64,000 bases of DNA from Acidobacteriota bacterium (GTDB lineage: Bacteria; Acidobacteriota; Terriglobia; Bryobacterales; Bryobacteraceae), in contig JAPKYZ010000032.1 in the NCBI GenBank assembly GCA_026394055.1, forward strand, positions 29,607 to 93,606, in the 5' to 3' direction. The notes below the pieces were generated by a model, which had not been told where the DNA came from, did no database searches, and saw only the letters and a program-made list of their open reading frames with translations. The number at the start of each line of letters is the position of its first letter. Position 1 is the first letter of the stretch. Below are positions 43,294 to 50,642 of this stretch, one piece after another. The translations under genes were made by a program, and so were the position numbers.

Positions 43294-44472
43294 GTGGCTA
43301 CTGGATTCGTGATCATGCAAATCGGGAATACGGAACTCGACCGGTTCTACGATGAGGTTCTCCAGCCCGCGATCAGGGCGTGTGGCCTCGATCCACGCCG
43401 AGTCGATAGGCACAATCAGGGCGAACTCCTGAAGTCCGAAATCATCCGTGGTATCGAGGATGCTGAGATCGTCGTAGCCGACATTACCAATGCTCGCCCC
43501 AATTGCTATTTAGAAATTGGCTACACGATGGGTTTGAGGAAGAATAGCCATCTGATCCTGATGTGCCGCGAGGACCACTTTCCAGACTCAAAGGGGTATG
43601 CCCCAGACGGCCCAAGAGTGCACTTCGATCTTGCTGGTTATGACATCCTCCGGTGGGTGCCGGGCGAGCCTGAAACAACGTGCGATAACCTGATTCAACG
43701 TATCAAGAAGCGCCTTGCGCTTTTGGCCGAGAGGCGTCAAGGTGAACGGAATCAACCGGATGCGGAATGGTTCGAGAGTCACCTTGAGGTTGCTCGCAAG
43801 GGCATGTCAGCGCGTATGGCCTCTATTCAGGCACGGTTTGCTTTACTCGGTGAGCGGCCCCGGAAGGACGAGAAGGAATTGCTGGACGCCGTTCGCGAAG
43901 CCGAGCAGGTTTGGGCCTCCGTCCGGCCGCTTGGCCGGATGTCTCATGACCCTCCTTCACCCAAGGGCGGTGGAATTGTTTCCGAGGTTCGAACGGGCGA
44001 CTACTATGACTACTGGGTGCTCCGGCGAGATGGGCTATTCTTCCAGGCGGGAACTCTCGACGAGGATCGCGATAGCGATCACGGGTACGAGGACATTTGC
44101 GTCACTTCCCGGTTGCACAGTATTGCCAACGCCCTTGTATATTGCTGTAAGCTTTGTTTCCAGCTGGGAGTGTCTGCCGACGAGAGGGTCCGCATTACAT
44201 TGACGCATGAGGGGATTGAGGGCAGGCGACTACGCATGTGCACGCGGCTTAATGGTAATAATGGGCGACCGCTCACTATCCCAGTAGACGGCAGATCGAG
44301 TGAGGGTACAGTGCAAACAACGCGTGATGTCAAGCTCTATGATTTGCTCCGTAATGTTGGCGGGACTGCAAGCGAGTTTACACGCGATTTATTTATGAAG
44401 TTCGAATACTATCGCCTGCCGCCCGAGATTGAGCGACGATTGCTCCTCGACTACGAGTACAAAGGTGCCTAG
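43294..44472 (+). CDS. NDT-like (2'-deoxyribosyltransferase-fold) effector with unknown C-terminal domain
   Basis: A 392-residue protein. Residues 4-95 match the nucleoside 2-deoxyribosyltransferase-like fold: FVIMQIGNTELDRFYDEVLQ, IIRGIEDAEIVVADITNARP and NCYLEIGYTMGL, with Glu74 as the expected nucleophile. This fold is used in nucleoside salvage and, together with TIR-like proteins, in bacterial immunity. A helical linker (about 135-215) leads to a C-terminal domain (about 225-392) that I cannot name; its YWVLRRDGLFFQAG...ALVYCCKL plan recalls the C-termini of some AlbA/Schlafen-type ATPases. It ends 4 nt inside the PIN gene on the other strand and is divergent from an RHH gene. Lower GC and looser codon use than neighbours suggest transfer. 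A defence or toxin role is inference. Confidence 0.75.
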   Translation: MATGFVIMQIGNTELDRFYDEVLQPAIRACGLDPRRVDRHNQGELLKSEIIRGIEDAEIVVADITNARPNCYLEIGYTMGLRKNSHLILMCREDHFPDSKGYAPDGPRVHFDLAGYDILRWVPGEPETTCDNLIQRIKKRLALLAERRQGERNQPDAEWFESHLEVARKGMSARMASIQARFALLGERPRKDEKELLDAVREAEQVWASVRPLGRMSHDPPSPKGGGIVSEVRTGDYYDYWVLRRDGLFFQAGTLDEDRDSDHGYEDICVTSRLHSIANALVYCCKLCFQLGVSADERVRITLTHEGIEGRRLRMCTRLNGNNGRPLTIPVDGRSSEGTVQTTRDVKLYDLLRNVGGTASEFTRDLFMKFEYYRLPPEIERRLLLDYEYKGA

Positions 44473-44882
44473 GGAATTACCCGACACTGCAACCCGACCT
44501 GGCTGAAGTGGGCATCGCCCGTTAGCACGTAAGGAATCTGCTTTTCTTCCACCACCACAAAACTGGTCAAGTCTGTAAAGGAGATTCGAGGCTTGTCCCA
44601 CAACTTGCGACGGCGCTCCCAGGCTTCGCTGAACCGGGCGGGTGAGATTGGTTCGATCACCAGAAAGCCCTGGTCCCGCGTCTGAAAGAGCTTCTCCATG
44701 AAGCGGCTGGCTAGTTGGAACGGCTGACGGGAGTAGAGGCGGGTGATGGTTTCATCCAGGACGTAATCGGTGGTAATGATGCCGCCGGGGCGGCGAAATG
44801 GGTCCAGCGACTTGCGCACCAAGTCGTGTTCCGGAGTCGCCTGATCGGCCAAACAGAGCCAGGCCCAGGTATCGACAAACAC
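44469..44882 (-). CDS. PIN-domain ribonuclease toxin (VapC-like)
   Basis: A 137-residue PIN nuclease expected to cut RNA with Mg2+. The acidic site is complete: Asp4 in VDTWAW, Glu44 in YVLDETI, Asp104 in SFTDLTSF, Asp123 in TGDAHF. The start is GTG 44882, just 4 nt after the stop of a 42-residue RHH gene, which makes a classical antitoxin-toxin operon. Its 3' end overlaps the effector gene by 4 nt. A frameshifted remnant of a homologous gene lies at 40918-41039. Confidence 0.9.
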   Translation of the reverse strand: MFVDTWAWLCLADQATPEHDLVRKSLDPFRRPGGIITTDYVLDETITRLYSRQPFQLASRFMEKLFQTRDQGFLVIEPISPARFSEAWERRRKLWDKPRISFTDLTSFVVVEEKQIPYVLTGDAHFSQVGLQCRVIP

Positions 44883-44886
44883 TCTC

Positions 44887-45015
44887 TCAGGTCGACTTCG
44901 GGGACACTGTTACCCGCCGCCGGACGATTTCCGAGATGCTGCAGTGGGCATCAAAAGCCGCCCGCCGCACTTCCTCATAAACATCATCCGGCAAAACGAC
45001 CGTGGTGCGTTTCAT
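44887..45015 (-). CDS. Minimal RHH antitoxin of the PIN toxin
   Basis: A 42-residue protein. MKRTTVVLPDDVYEEVRRAA and SISEIVRRRVTV form one ribbon-helix-helix unit with almost no tail after it; usual VapB proteins add 25-40 residues that neutralise the toxin. The tail may be lost or the protein may bind DNA only. The ATG at 45015 lies 6 nt after a TATAGT -10, and an imperfect palindrome overlaps that element. The PIN gene starts 4 nt downstream. Confidence 0.75.
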   Translation of the reverse strand: MKRTTVVLPDDVYEEVRRAAFDAHCSISEIVRRRVTVSPKST

Positions 45016-45018
45016 AAC

Positions 45019-45032
45019 TGCACTATAGCGCA
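45019..45032 (-). promoter_or_regulatory. -10 and near-palindromic operator of the RHH-PIN operon
   Basis: TATAGT on the minus strand (45022-45027) lies 6 nt before the ATG. TGCACTATAGCGCA (45019-45032 on the plus strand) is symmetric except for one base pair and covers the -10, suiting antitoxin autorepression. Confidence 0.5.
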
Positions 45033-45073
45033 CCTATGAAGTGCGGAAGTGGCCTCCCGAGCCCATAACGCGG

Positions 45074-45079
45074 TACAAT
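45074..45079 (+). promoter_or_regulatory. -10 element candidate of gyrA
   Basis: TACAAT (5 of 6 to TATAAT) followed by 6 nt and the TTG start at 45086. No good -35 at 17 bp. Confidence 0.35.
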
Positions 45080-45085
45080 TGTTGT

Positions 45086-47659
45086 TTGGCCGACGAAACA
45101 CCCAACAACCAGCTTCCCTTGGGCGATACGCCCAAGAACTTGATTCCGATCAATATTGAAGACGAGATGCGGCGTTCGTATCTCGACTACGCGATGTCGG
45201 TGATCATCGGCCGCGCGTTGCCGGATATCCGCGACGGCTTAAAGCCCGTCCATCGACGCATCCTCTACATGATGAGCGAGATGGGCCTGTCGCATAACCG
45301 GCCCACCCGCAAAAGCGCCCGCATTGTGGGCGACGTAGTCGGTAAGTTGCACCCGCACTCGCCGGAAGCGATCTACGACGCGTTGGTGCGCTTGGCGCAG
45401 CCGTTCTCGCTCCGCTACCCGCTGATTGAGGGGCAGGGGAACTTTGGTTCGGTGGACGGCGATCCGCCAGCGGCCATGCGGTACACCGAGGCCCGTTTGT
45501 CGAAGATCTCGGCCGCCTTGCTGGACGACATCGACAAGGAAACGGTCGATTTCAAGCCGAACTATGACGACTCCGAAGTGGAGCCGGAAGTTCTGCCCAC
45601 CAAGATTCCGAACCTGCTGGTCAACGGCTCCAACGGTATCGCTGTCGGCATGGCCACCAACATGCCCCCGCACAACCTGTCGGAAGTGATCCAGGCCTGC
45701 ATCGCCATGGTGCAGAATCCGGCCATCACGCTGCCGGAAGTGATGCAGATGGTCCCCGGGCCAGATTTCCCCACCGGCGGCTACATCCTCGGTCGCGCCG
45801 GTATCCTCGACGCCTACACCCGCGGTCGCGGCTCCATCAAGATGCGCGCCCGCGCCGCTGTCGAGCCCATGGGCAAGGACCGCGAGCAGATCATCATCAC
45901 CGAGATCCCCTATCAGGTGAACAAGGCGAAGCTGATCATCGACATCGCCGCCCTGGTGAATGAAAAGCGCCTGGAAGGCATCTCGGACGTTCGCGATGAG
46001 AGCGACCGCGACGGCATGCGCGTCGTGATCGAACTGAAGCGTGGCGAACAGCCGGAGGTAATCCTTAACAACCTCTACAAGCTGACGCAGATGCAAACCA
46101 ACTTCGGCGTCATCAACCTGGCCATCGTCAACGGCCAGCCGCGCGAACTGGGTCTGCTGCAGTGCATCCGCCTGTTCATTGAGCACCGCATTGAAGTGGT
46201 TCGGCGGCGCACGGAATACCTTCTGCGCAAGGCGCGCGAACGCGAGCACATCTTGCTCGGCTTCCAGCGCGCACTCAACAATATTGATGAAGTGATCCAG
46301 CTGATTCGTGAGTCGAAGACGCCGCGCGAAGCGCGTGAGCGTTTGCTGAACTTCGATTCGCCGTCGGAGCTGGAATCCTACAAGGGCCTAGTGGGCGTGG
46401 AGCTGGACGAACTTCGTCTCTCCAATCGCTTCTCAGAGCGCCAAGCGCAAGCCATCATCGAACTGCAACTCCAACGCCTCACCGGCATGGAGCAGCAGAA
46501 GATTCTCGATGAGTTGGCCGAGATCCAGATCCGCATTGCGGAGTACCTGGATATTCTTGGTTCAGAGACGGTCCTGCGCGCTTTGATCGTTAAGGAACTG
46601 AAAGACGTCGACACGGCCTACGGCGACAAGCGCCGGACCGAGATCATCGAAGATGTCGGCGACTTCCGGTTGGAAGACCTGGTGCAGATGGAAGACGTGG
46701 CGGTAACCGTTACCCGCTCCGGCTACCTGAAGCGCACGGCCGTCGACACGTATCGCCGCCAGACGCGCGGCGGCAAGGGCCGCATCGGCATGGGCACGCG
46801 CGCTGAGGATGTGGTGGACCACCTGGTGGTCGCCTCCACGCACGCCTATCTGTTGATCTTTACTTCCAAGGGCCGCCTCTACTGGCTGAAGATCTATGAG
46901 ATCCCGGACGCTGCCACCGCCGCCAAGGGCAAGAACATCTCGGGCCTGATCGCTCTGCAGCCGGATGAGACGGTGAAGGCGTTCCTACCGGTGAAGGAGT
47001 TTGTGCCGGATAAGTTCATCGTGATGGTGACTAAGTCGGGCACCATCAAGAAGTGCGAACTCACTGAGTTCGACAATCCGTTGGCCCGCGGCATCATCGC
47101 CATTGGCCTCGATGAAGGCGACGAACTGATTTCGGCCCGGATGACTACGGGTTCGGAACAGATCCTGATCGCCACGCGCGAAGGCATCGCCATCCGCTTC
47201 AACGAAACCGATGTCCGCGCCATGGGCCGACCGGCCTACGGTGTCCGCGGCATCAACCTGCAGGAAGACGACTACGTGATCGGTGCTGAAGTGGTCCAAC
47301 CCGACAGCCTGATCCTGTCCATCTCCGACCACGGCTACGGCAAGCGGACTCCCGTCAAGGACTACCGCGAGCAGACCCGAGGCGGCAAGGGCGTCATCAA
47401 TATGAAGGTGACCAAGAAGACCGGCGAAGTGGTCTCGATCCTTTCCGTGAAGGACGAATCCGAAGTGATCGTCATCACCAAGGACGGCAAGCTGATCCGC
47501 ACCGACACGGGCGAAATCCGCAAGTCCGGCCGCTCCTCACAGGGCGTCCGCGTGGTCCGCATGGAAGACGGCGACGTCGTCGCGGCCGCCTCGGTGGTGC
47601 CGGATAGCGAAGTGGTCGAGGGCGAAGATAGCCCGCAAGGCGAACTGCCGCTGCAGTAG
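45086..47659 (+). CDS. gyrA: DNA gyrase subunit A with unusual QRDR
   Basis: An 857-residue topoisomerase II subunit that breaks and rejoins DNA for negative supercoiling. The winged-helix/tower core includes the catalytic Tyr133 in [10 protein letters not shown], and the C-terminal domain has six beta-pinwheel repeats, with the GyrA box read as RQTRGGKG (about residue 565). The quinolone-determining loop is [12 protein letters not shown], where E. coli has HPHGDSAVYDTI: Gly81, Asp82 and Ser83 are Ser, Pro and Glu, while Asp87 is kept. I chose TTG 45086 (MADETPNNQ) because family N-termini begin there; GTG 45041 is open but adds non-homologous residues. gyrB is not in the window. Confidence 0.93.
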   Translation: MADETPNNQLPLGDTPKNLIPINIEDEMRRSYLDYAMSVIIGRALPDIRDGLKPVHRRILYMMSEMGLSHNRPTRKSARIVGDVVGKLHPHSPEAIYDALVRLAQPFSLRYPLIEGQGNFGSVDGDPPAAMRYTEARLSKISAALLDDIDKETVDFKPNYDDSEVEPEVLPTKIPNLLVNGSNGIAVGMATNMPPHNLSEVIQACIAMVQNPAITLPEVMQMVPGPDFPTGGYILGRAGILDAYTRGRGSIKMRARAAVEPMGKDREQIIITEIPYQVNKAKLIIDIAALVNEKRLEGISDVRDESDRDGMRVVIELKRGEQPEVILNNLYKLTQMQTNFGVINLAIVNGQPRELGLLQCIRLFIEHRIEVVRRRTEYLLRKAREREHILLGFQRALNNIDEVIQLIRESKTPREARERLLNFDSPSELESYKGLVGVELDELRLSNRFSERQAQAIIELQLQRLTGMEQQKILDELAEIQIRIAEYLDILGSETVLRALIVKELKDVDTAYGDKRRTEIIEDVGDFRLEDLVQMEDVAVTVTRSGYLKRTAVDTYRRQTRGGKGRIGMGTRAEDVVDHLVVASTHAYLLIFTSKGRLYWLKIYEIPDAATAAKGKNISGLIALQPDETVKAFLPVKEFVPDKFIVMVTKSGTIKKCELTEFDNPLARGIIAIGLDEGDELISARMTTGSEQILIATREGIAIRFNETDVRAMGRPAYGVRGINLQEDDYVIGAEVVQPDSLILSISDHGYGKRTPVKDYREQTRGGKGVINMKVTKKTGEVVSILSVKDESEVIVITKDGKLIRTDTGEIRKSGRSSQGVRVVRMEDGDVVAAASVVPDSEVVEGEDSPQGELPLQ

Positions 47660-47681
47660 CGGCGGATCCTAAGAATGCGTT

Positions 47682-47715
47682 CGGCTCTCCGAGGTTGCAT
47701 GAGAGCGGAGAGCCG
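47682..47715 (+). terminator. Strong hairpin after gyrA / before mazE
   Basis: CGGCTCTCCG and CGGAGAGCCG are perfect 10-bp arms around 14 nt, starting 23 nt after the gyrA stop. The downstream sequence is only mildly T-rich, so it may be a terminator or an operator for the following toxin-antitoxin operon. Confidence 0.5.
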
Positions 47716-47722
47716 GAAACGC

Positions 47723-47728
47723 TATCAT
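47723..47728 (+). promoter_or_regulatory. -10 candidate of mazEF
   Basis: TATCAT (5 of 6) lies 17 nt before the ATG of the antitoxin gene and just after the hairpin at 47682-47715. No clear -35. Confidence 0.35.
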
Positions 47729-47745
47729 TGTTGTCAGGGTGTGAG

Positions 47746-48054
47746 ATGACTACCGTCGAACTTGTCACTGTGAGTTTGCCCGATGACTTAGTGCGGGATA
47801 TCGACCGTCGCGAGATCGACCGTAGCCGATTCGTCACTGAGGCGGTTCGGCGCGAAATTGACCGCCTCCGGCGGACCGAACTCCACCGCTCGTTAATGAA
47901 TCCCCATTCTGAGGGCGCGCTGCTGGCCGAACAAGGAATCGAAGAATGGGCTGACGGCTTGCCTGTCGAAGATGCTGAGGCGCTGGTCGACAGCTGCTTT
48001 GGTCGGGCGGTCCGTTGGGCCCCCGGGGAAGGTTGGGTCGAGGAAGCGGCGTGA
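47746..48054 (+). CDS. RHH antitoxin of a MazEF-type pair
   Basis: A 102-residue antitoxin. VELVTVSLPDDLVRDIDRRE then SRFVTEAVRREIDRLRR is a ribbon-helix-helix domain, and the acidic C-terminal part (GIEEWADGLPVEDAEALVD) is the likely toxin-neutralising region. ATG 47746 is used; an earlier start at 47695 would run through the hairpin. The stop overlaps the toxin GTG (GTGA), so the two are coupled. Confidence 0.85.
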   Translation: MTTVELVTVSLPDDLVRDIDRREIDRSRFVTEAVRREIDRLRRTELHRSLMNPHSEGALLAEQGIEEWADGLPVEDAEALVDSCFGRAVRWAPGEGWVEEAA

Positions 48055-48431
48055 GGCTGGGGCGCGGTACGGTGGTGGTCGTTGAGCTTGACCCCACACT
48101 CGGTCACGAGCAACGCGGCGTGAGGCCCTGCATCGTGGTCAGTGATCCGGAGATCATCGCCGACCAACGATTCCCCTTGATCTGCGTCGTGCCGATCACC
48201 GGTACCCCGGGTGAGGGATTGCTCTATCCGACACTGACGCCTGGAAAGAGCGGTCTGACGAAGACGTCATTCGCCCTCATCGATCACCTTCGATCCATCG
48301 ACAAGCGGAGGGTCCGCCGTGTTTTCGGTACGCTGACGGCTGACGAGAGCGCAGCGCTCGATGAAGGGTTGGCGATGTTCCTTGGTCTTGGCGGTCAGGC
48401 AGGGGGATCCGACCGGCTGCTCAACGAGTAA
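48051..48431 (+). CDS. MazF/PemK-family endoribonuclease toxin
   Basis: A 126-residue toxin. The N-terminal strand pair GTVVVVELDPTLGHEQRGVRPCIVVSD carries the conserved Gly-x-x-Arg-Pro segment whose Arg is catalytic. PITGTPGE, the LTKTSFALIDHLRSIDKRRV stretch and the C-terminal helix complete the family. The start is GTG 48051, overlapping the antitoxin stop. MazF-type enzymes cleave mRNA at short sequences; the specificity is not visible here. It is convergent with cobA, 19 nt away. Confidence 0.9.
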   Translation: MRLGRGTVVVVELDPTLGHEQRGVRPCIVVSDPEIIADQRFPLICVVPITGTPGEGLLYPTLTPGKSGLTKTSFALIDHLRSIDKRRVRRVFGTLTADESAALDEGLAMFLGLGGQAGGSDRLLNE

Positions 48432-48450
48432 TCCTTAGCCGGCTGCCGGG

Positions 48451-49191
48451 TCAGATGCGTTGCGCGCCTGAAGGCGGCTTCGTCATTGATAAGCCTAAGC
48501 TCAAGCCCACCACCTCGCCCGCAATCCACACCGCCGGAGCTTCGGCTTCCACCATACCCTCTGCCACCTGGCCCAGCGTCGCATAGACACGGCGTTCATT
48601 CGGGGTGGAGGCACGTTCGATGAACGCGATGGGCTGCCCCGCGTTACGCCCCGCGGCGATTAGGCGGGCAGCGATCTCGGCGCGATGCTTGACGCCCATC
48701 AGGATGATCAGGGTGTCGATTCGGGCGTAGGCGGTCCAGTCCTGCAGTAGGCCGTCGCGGCCGTGGCCGGTGACGATGGCGAAGCTGCGGGCCACTTCGC
48801 GATACGTGAGCGGAATGCCGGCCAACTCCGGGGCGGCCAGCGCGGAGCTGATGCCGGGGACGACTTCTACTTCGCATCCCGCGTCCAACAGGTCAGCCAG
48901 TTCTTCGCCGCCACGGGCGAACACCATTGGGTCACCGGACTTCAGGCGAACCACAGTTTCATGCCGGGCGCCGTAGTAGAGCAGCAGGGGGATAATCTGG
49001 CGCTGCTTCTCGCACTGCTGGCCTTCTTCCTTGCCCACATCGATCAAGGTGGCGCGAGGGTTAATGCAGGCCATCACCTCGGCCGAGATGAGGCGGTCGC
49101 ATAGGACGACGTCGGCCTTCTCCAGCACGCGCAATGCTTTGACCGTGAGCAGGTCCGGATCACCCGGACCCGCGCCGACGAGATAGATCAT
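48451..49191 (-). CDS. cobA: Uroporphyrinogen-III C-methyltransferase
   Basis: A 246-residue SUMT enzyme that methylates uroporphyrinogen III to precorrin-2, the route to sirohaem of sulfite reductase. MIYLVGAGPGDPDLLT (residues 1-16), CDRLIS, RLKSGDPMVFARGGEE and VPGISSALAAPELAGIPLTYR are diagnostic. It is the last gene of the sulfate-assimilation operon, 15 nt after the TauE/SafE gene. No CysG-type oxidase/chelatase domain is fused, so those steps need other genes. Confidence 0.94.
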   Translation of the reverse strand: MIYLVGAGPGDPDLLTVKALRVLEKADVVLCDRLISAEVMACINPRATLIDVGKEEGQQCEKQRQIIPLLLYYGARHETVVRLKSGDPMVFARGGEELADLLDAGCEVEVVPGISSALAAPELAGIPLTYREVARSFAIVTGHGRDGLLQDWTAYARIDTLIILMGVKHRAEIAARLIAAGRNAGQPIAFIERASTPNERRVYATLGQVAEGMVEAEAPAVWIAGEVVGLSLGLSMTKPPSGAQRI

Positions 49192-49206
49192 GGACGGCTC
49201 ACCCGA

Positions 49207-49959
49207 CTACAGGCCCAGGCCCTTCCACAAGAGTTGTCCGCCGAGAAACACCAAGAAGCAGGTTAACCCATAGCGCAGTGTCCGTGACGGCATCAGGGTG
49301 GCCGCCCAGGAGCCCACCAGCGCTCCCGCGACGCCCCCCGCCAGCAACTTACCGACGACAAGGAGGTTCACTTCGCCGAACGCCAGGTGCATGCCGCCAC
49401 CCACCATCGCCACGGACCAGCCGAACATCATGTCGGTGCCGACAATGGTGGCCGCTGCCAGGCTGGTGGAATGCATCAACACTAGGCTGCCCAACGCTCC
49501 GGCTCCGGCTGACGAGAAGCCCACTTCGAGACCAATCGGGAAGGTCAGCAGGGGCAGCATCTTGGGCCGGTCCACGCCGGTGGCCCCGGAGGCGCTGCGG
49601 AGCATCTTCACCAGCGTCACCAGAGCAATCACGAGAATCGTTCCGCCCACCAGCGTGAGAACGATCGGTTCCAGATTCTTCTTTGAAAGCCGCGAGATCA
49701 GCAGCGACCCGGCAATCACACCGGGCAGGCCGCCGGAGAGCAGCAGGACCAGCGTCTTCCAGTGGACCTGGCGCCGCACGATGTACATGGGCGCCGCTGC
49801 CAGCTTGGTGATGGTGACGAAGATCAGCGACGTGCCCACCGCTTCCGCCGCCGGCATTCCGGCAAACAGAATCAGCACTGGAGCGGCCAGCACGCCTCCA
49901 CCCATCCCGGTCATGCCAACCGCGACGGCGATGAGAAACCCTATGACCGCTTCCACCAC
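49207..49959 (-). CDS. TauE/SafE-family permease in the cys operon
   Basis: A 250-residue protein with about eight hydrophobic segments in two halves. The first begins VVEAVIGFLIAVAVGMTGMGGG, the family motif, and the second half has GLEVGFSSAGAGALGSLVLM. TauE/SafE proteins export sulfite or sulfonate; within a sulfate-assimilation operon an importer of sulfate or an overflow exporter of sulfite are both possible. AGGAGG stands a few nt before GTG 49959 (1-nt overlap with the cysH stop); GTG 49956 is equally possible. The open frame extends back over cysH but is not coding there. Confidence 0.85.
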   Translation of the reverse strand: MVEAVIGFLIAVAVGMTGMGGGVLAAPVLILFAGMPAAEAVGTSLIFVTITKLAAAPMYIVRRQVHWKTLVLLLSGGLPGVIAGSLLISRLSKKNLEPIVLTLVGGTILVIALVTLVKMLRSASGATGVDRPKMLPLLTFPIGLEVGFSSAGAGALGSLVLMHSTSLAAATIVGTDMMFGWSVAMVGGGMHLAFGEVNLLVVGKLLAGGVAGALVGSWAATLMPSRTLRYGLTCFLVFLGGQLLWKGLGL

Positions 49960-50642
49960 TAGGCCTCCTGGCTGGTTCCGGCCGATACGGACGGCGGCGC
50001 TGCTTCGATATGGATGCCGCACTCCAGTTTCTTGCCGCCCCAGCGGCCGGAGCGCAAGTTGTCGGATTCGGGAATGGCGGTGCAGGGTTCGCAGCCAATC
50101 GAGGTGTAGCCGCGGTCGTAGAGCGACAGGTGCGGGATCTCCTCGATGGTCATGTACGCCCAGACATCCTTCCATGTCCAGTCATAGAGCGGGCTCACCT
50201 TGGACAAGATCTTGCCGGTGGGCAAGCGGTGCGATCCGAACGGTTCGAGCCCCGCGCGTGTCGGCGACTGTTCGCGGCGCAGTCCGGTGAACCAGACTTC
50301 ATAGTCGTTCAGCGACCGGAACAGCGGCTCCACTTTCCGAATCCCGCAGCACTGGTTGGGGTCGGTCGAGTAGAGCTTCCCGTGTTGCGCTTCTTGCGTG
50401 GCTAGCGGCACCAGCGGCTCCACGTTGATCAGGTTCAGGCCCCACAGCTTAGCCATCTGGTCGCGGTAGGCGTAGGTCTCAGCGAAGTGATAACCAGTTT
50501 CGAGGAACAGCACCGGAATGTCGGGAAGCTGGCGGCGGATCTGGTGCAGCACCACCATATCTTCAGCCTGAAAGCTGCACGTAAAGGCGGCGGGGGCGCC
50601 AGTGGCTAGCGCCTCGCGGATCACTACCTGGGGATCACTCAT
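49959..50642 (-). CDS. cysH: Adenylylsulfate reductase (assimilatory, Fe-S type)
   Basis: A 227-residue thioredoxin-dependent reductase giving sulfite. It carries CysCys (98, 99), Cys184-x-x-Cys187 and Cys208 in ECGIH, the pattern of [4Fe-4S] APS reductases rather than PAPS reductases. No cysC (APS kinase) is in the operon, which supports direct APS use. Further motifs are FTCSFQAEDMV, LFLETGYHFAETY and FTGLRREQSPTR. The ATG overlaps the cysN stop (ATGA). Confidence 0.93.
   Translation of the reverse strand: MSDPQVVIREALATGAPAAFTCSFQAEDMVVLHQIRRQLPDIPVLFLETGYHFAETYAYRDQMAKLWGLNLINVEPLVPLATQEAQHGKLYSTDPNQCCGIRKVEPLFRSLNDYEVWFTGLRREQSPTRAGLEPFGSHRLPTGKILSKVSPLYDWTWKDVWAYMTIEEIPHLSLYDRGYTSIGCEPCTAIPESDNLRSGRWGGKKLECGIHIEAAPPSVSAGTSQEA

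Noticed and set aside
40263..45040. Insertion sequence or integron carrying the toxin cassette
   Set aside because: No transposase or integrase, no terminal inverted repeats or target duplications visible at the borders.
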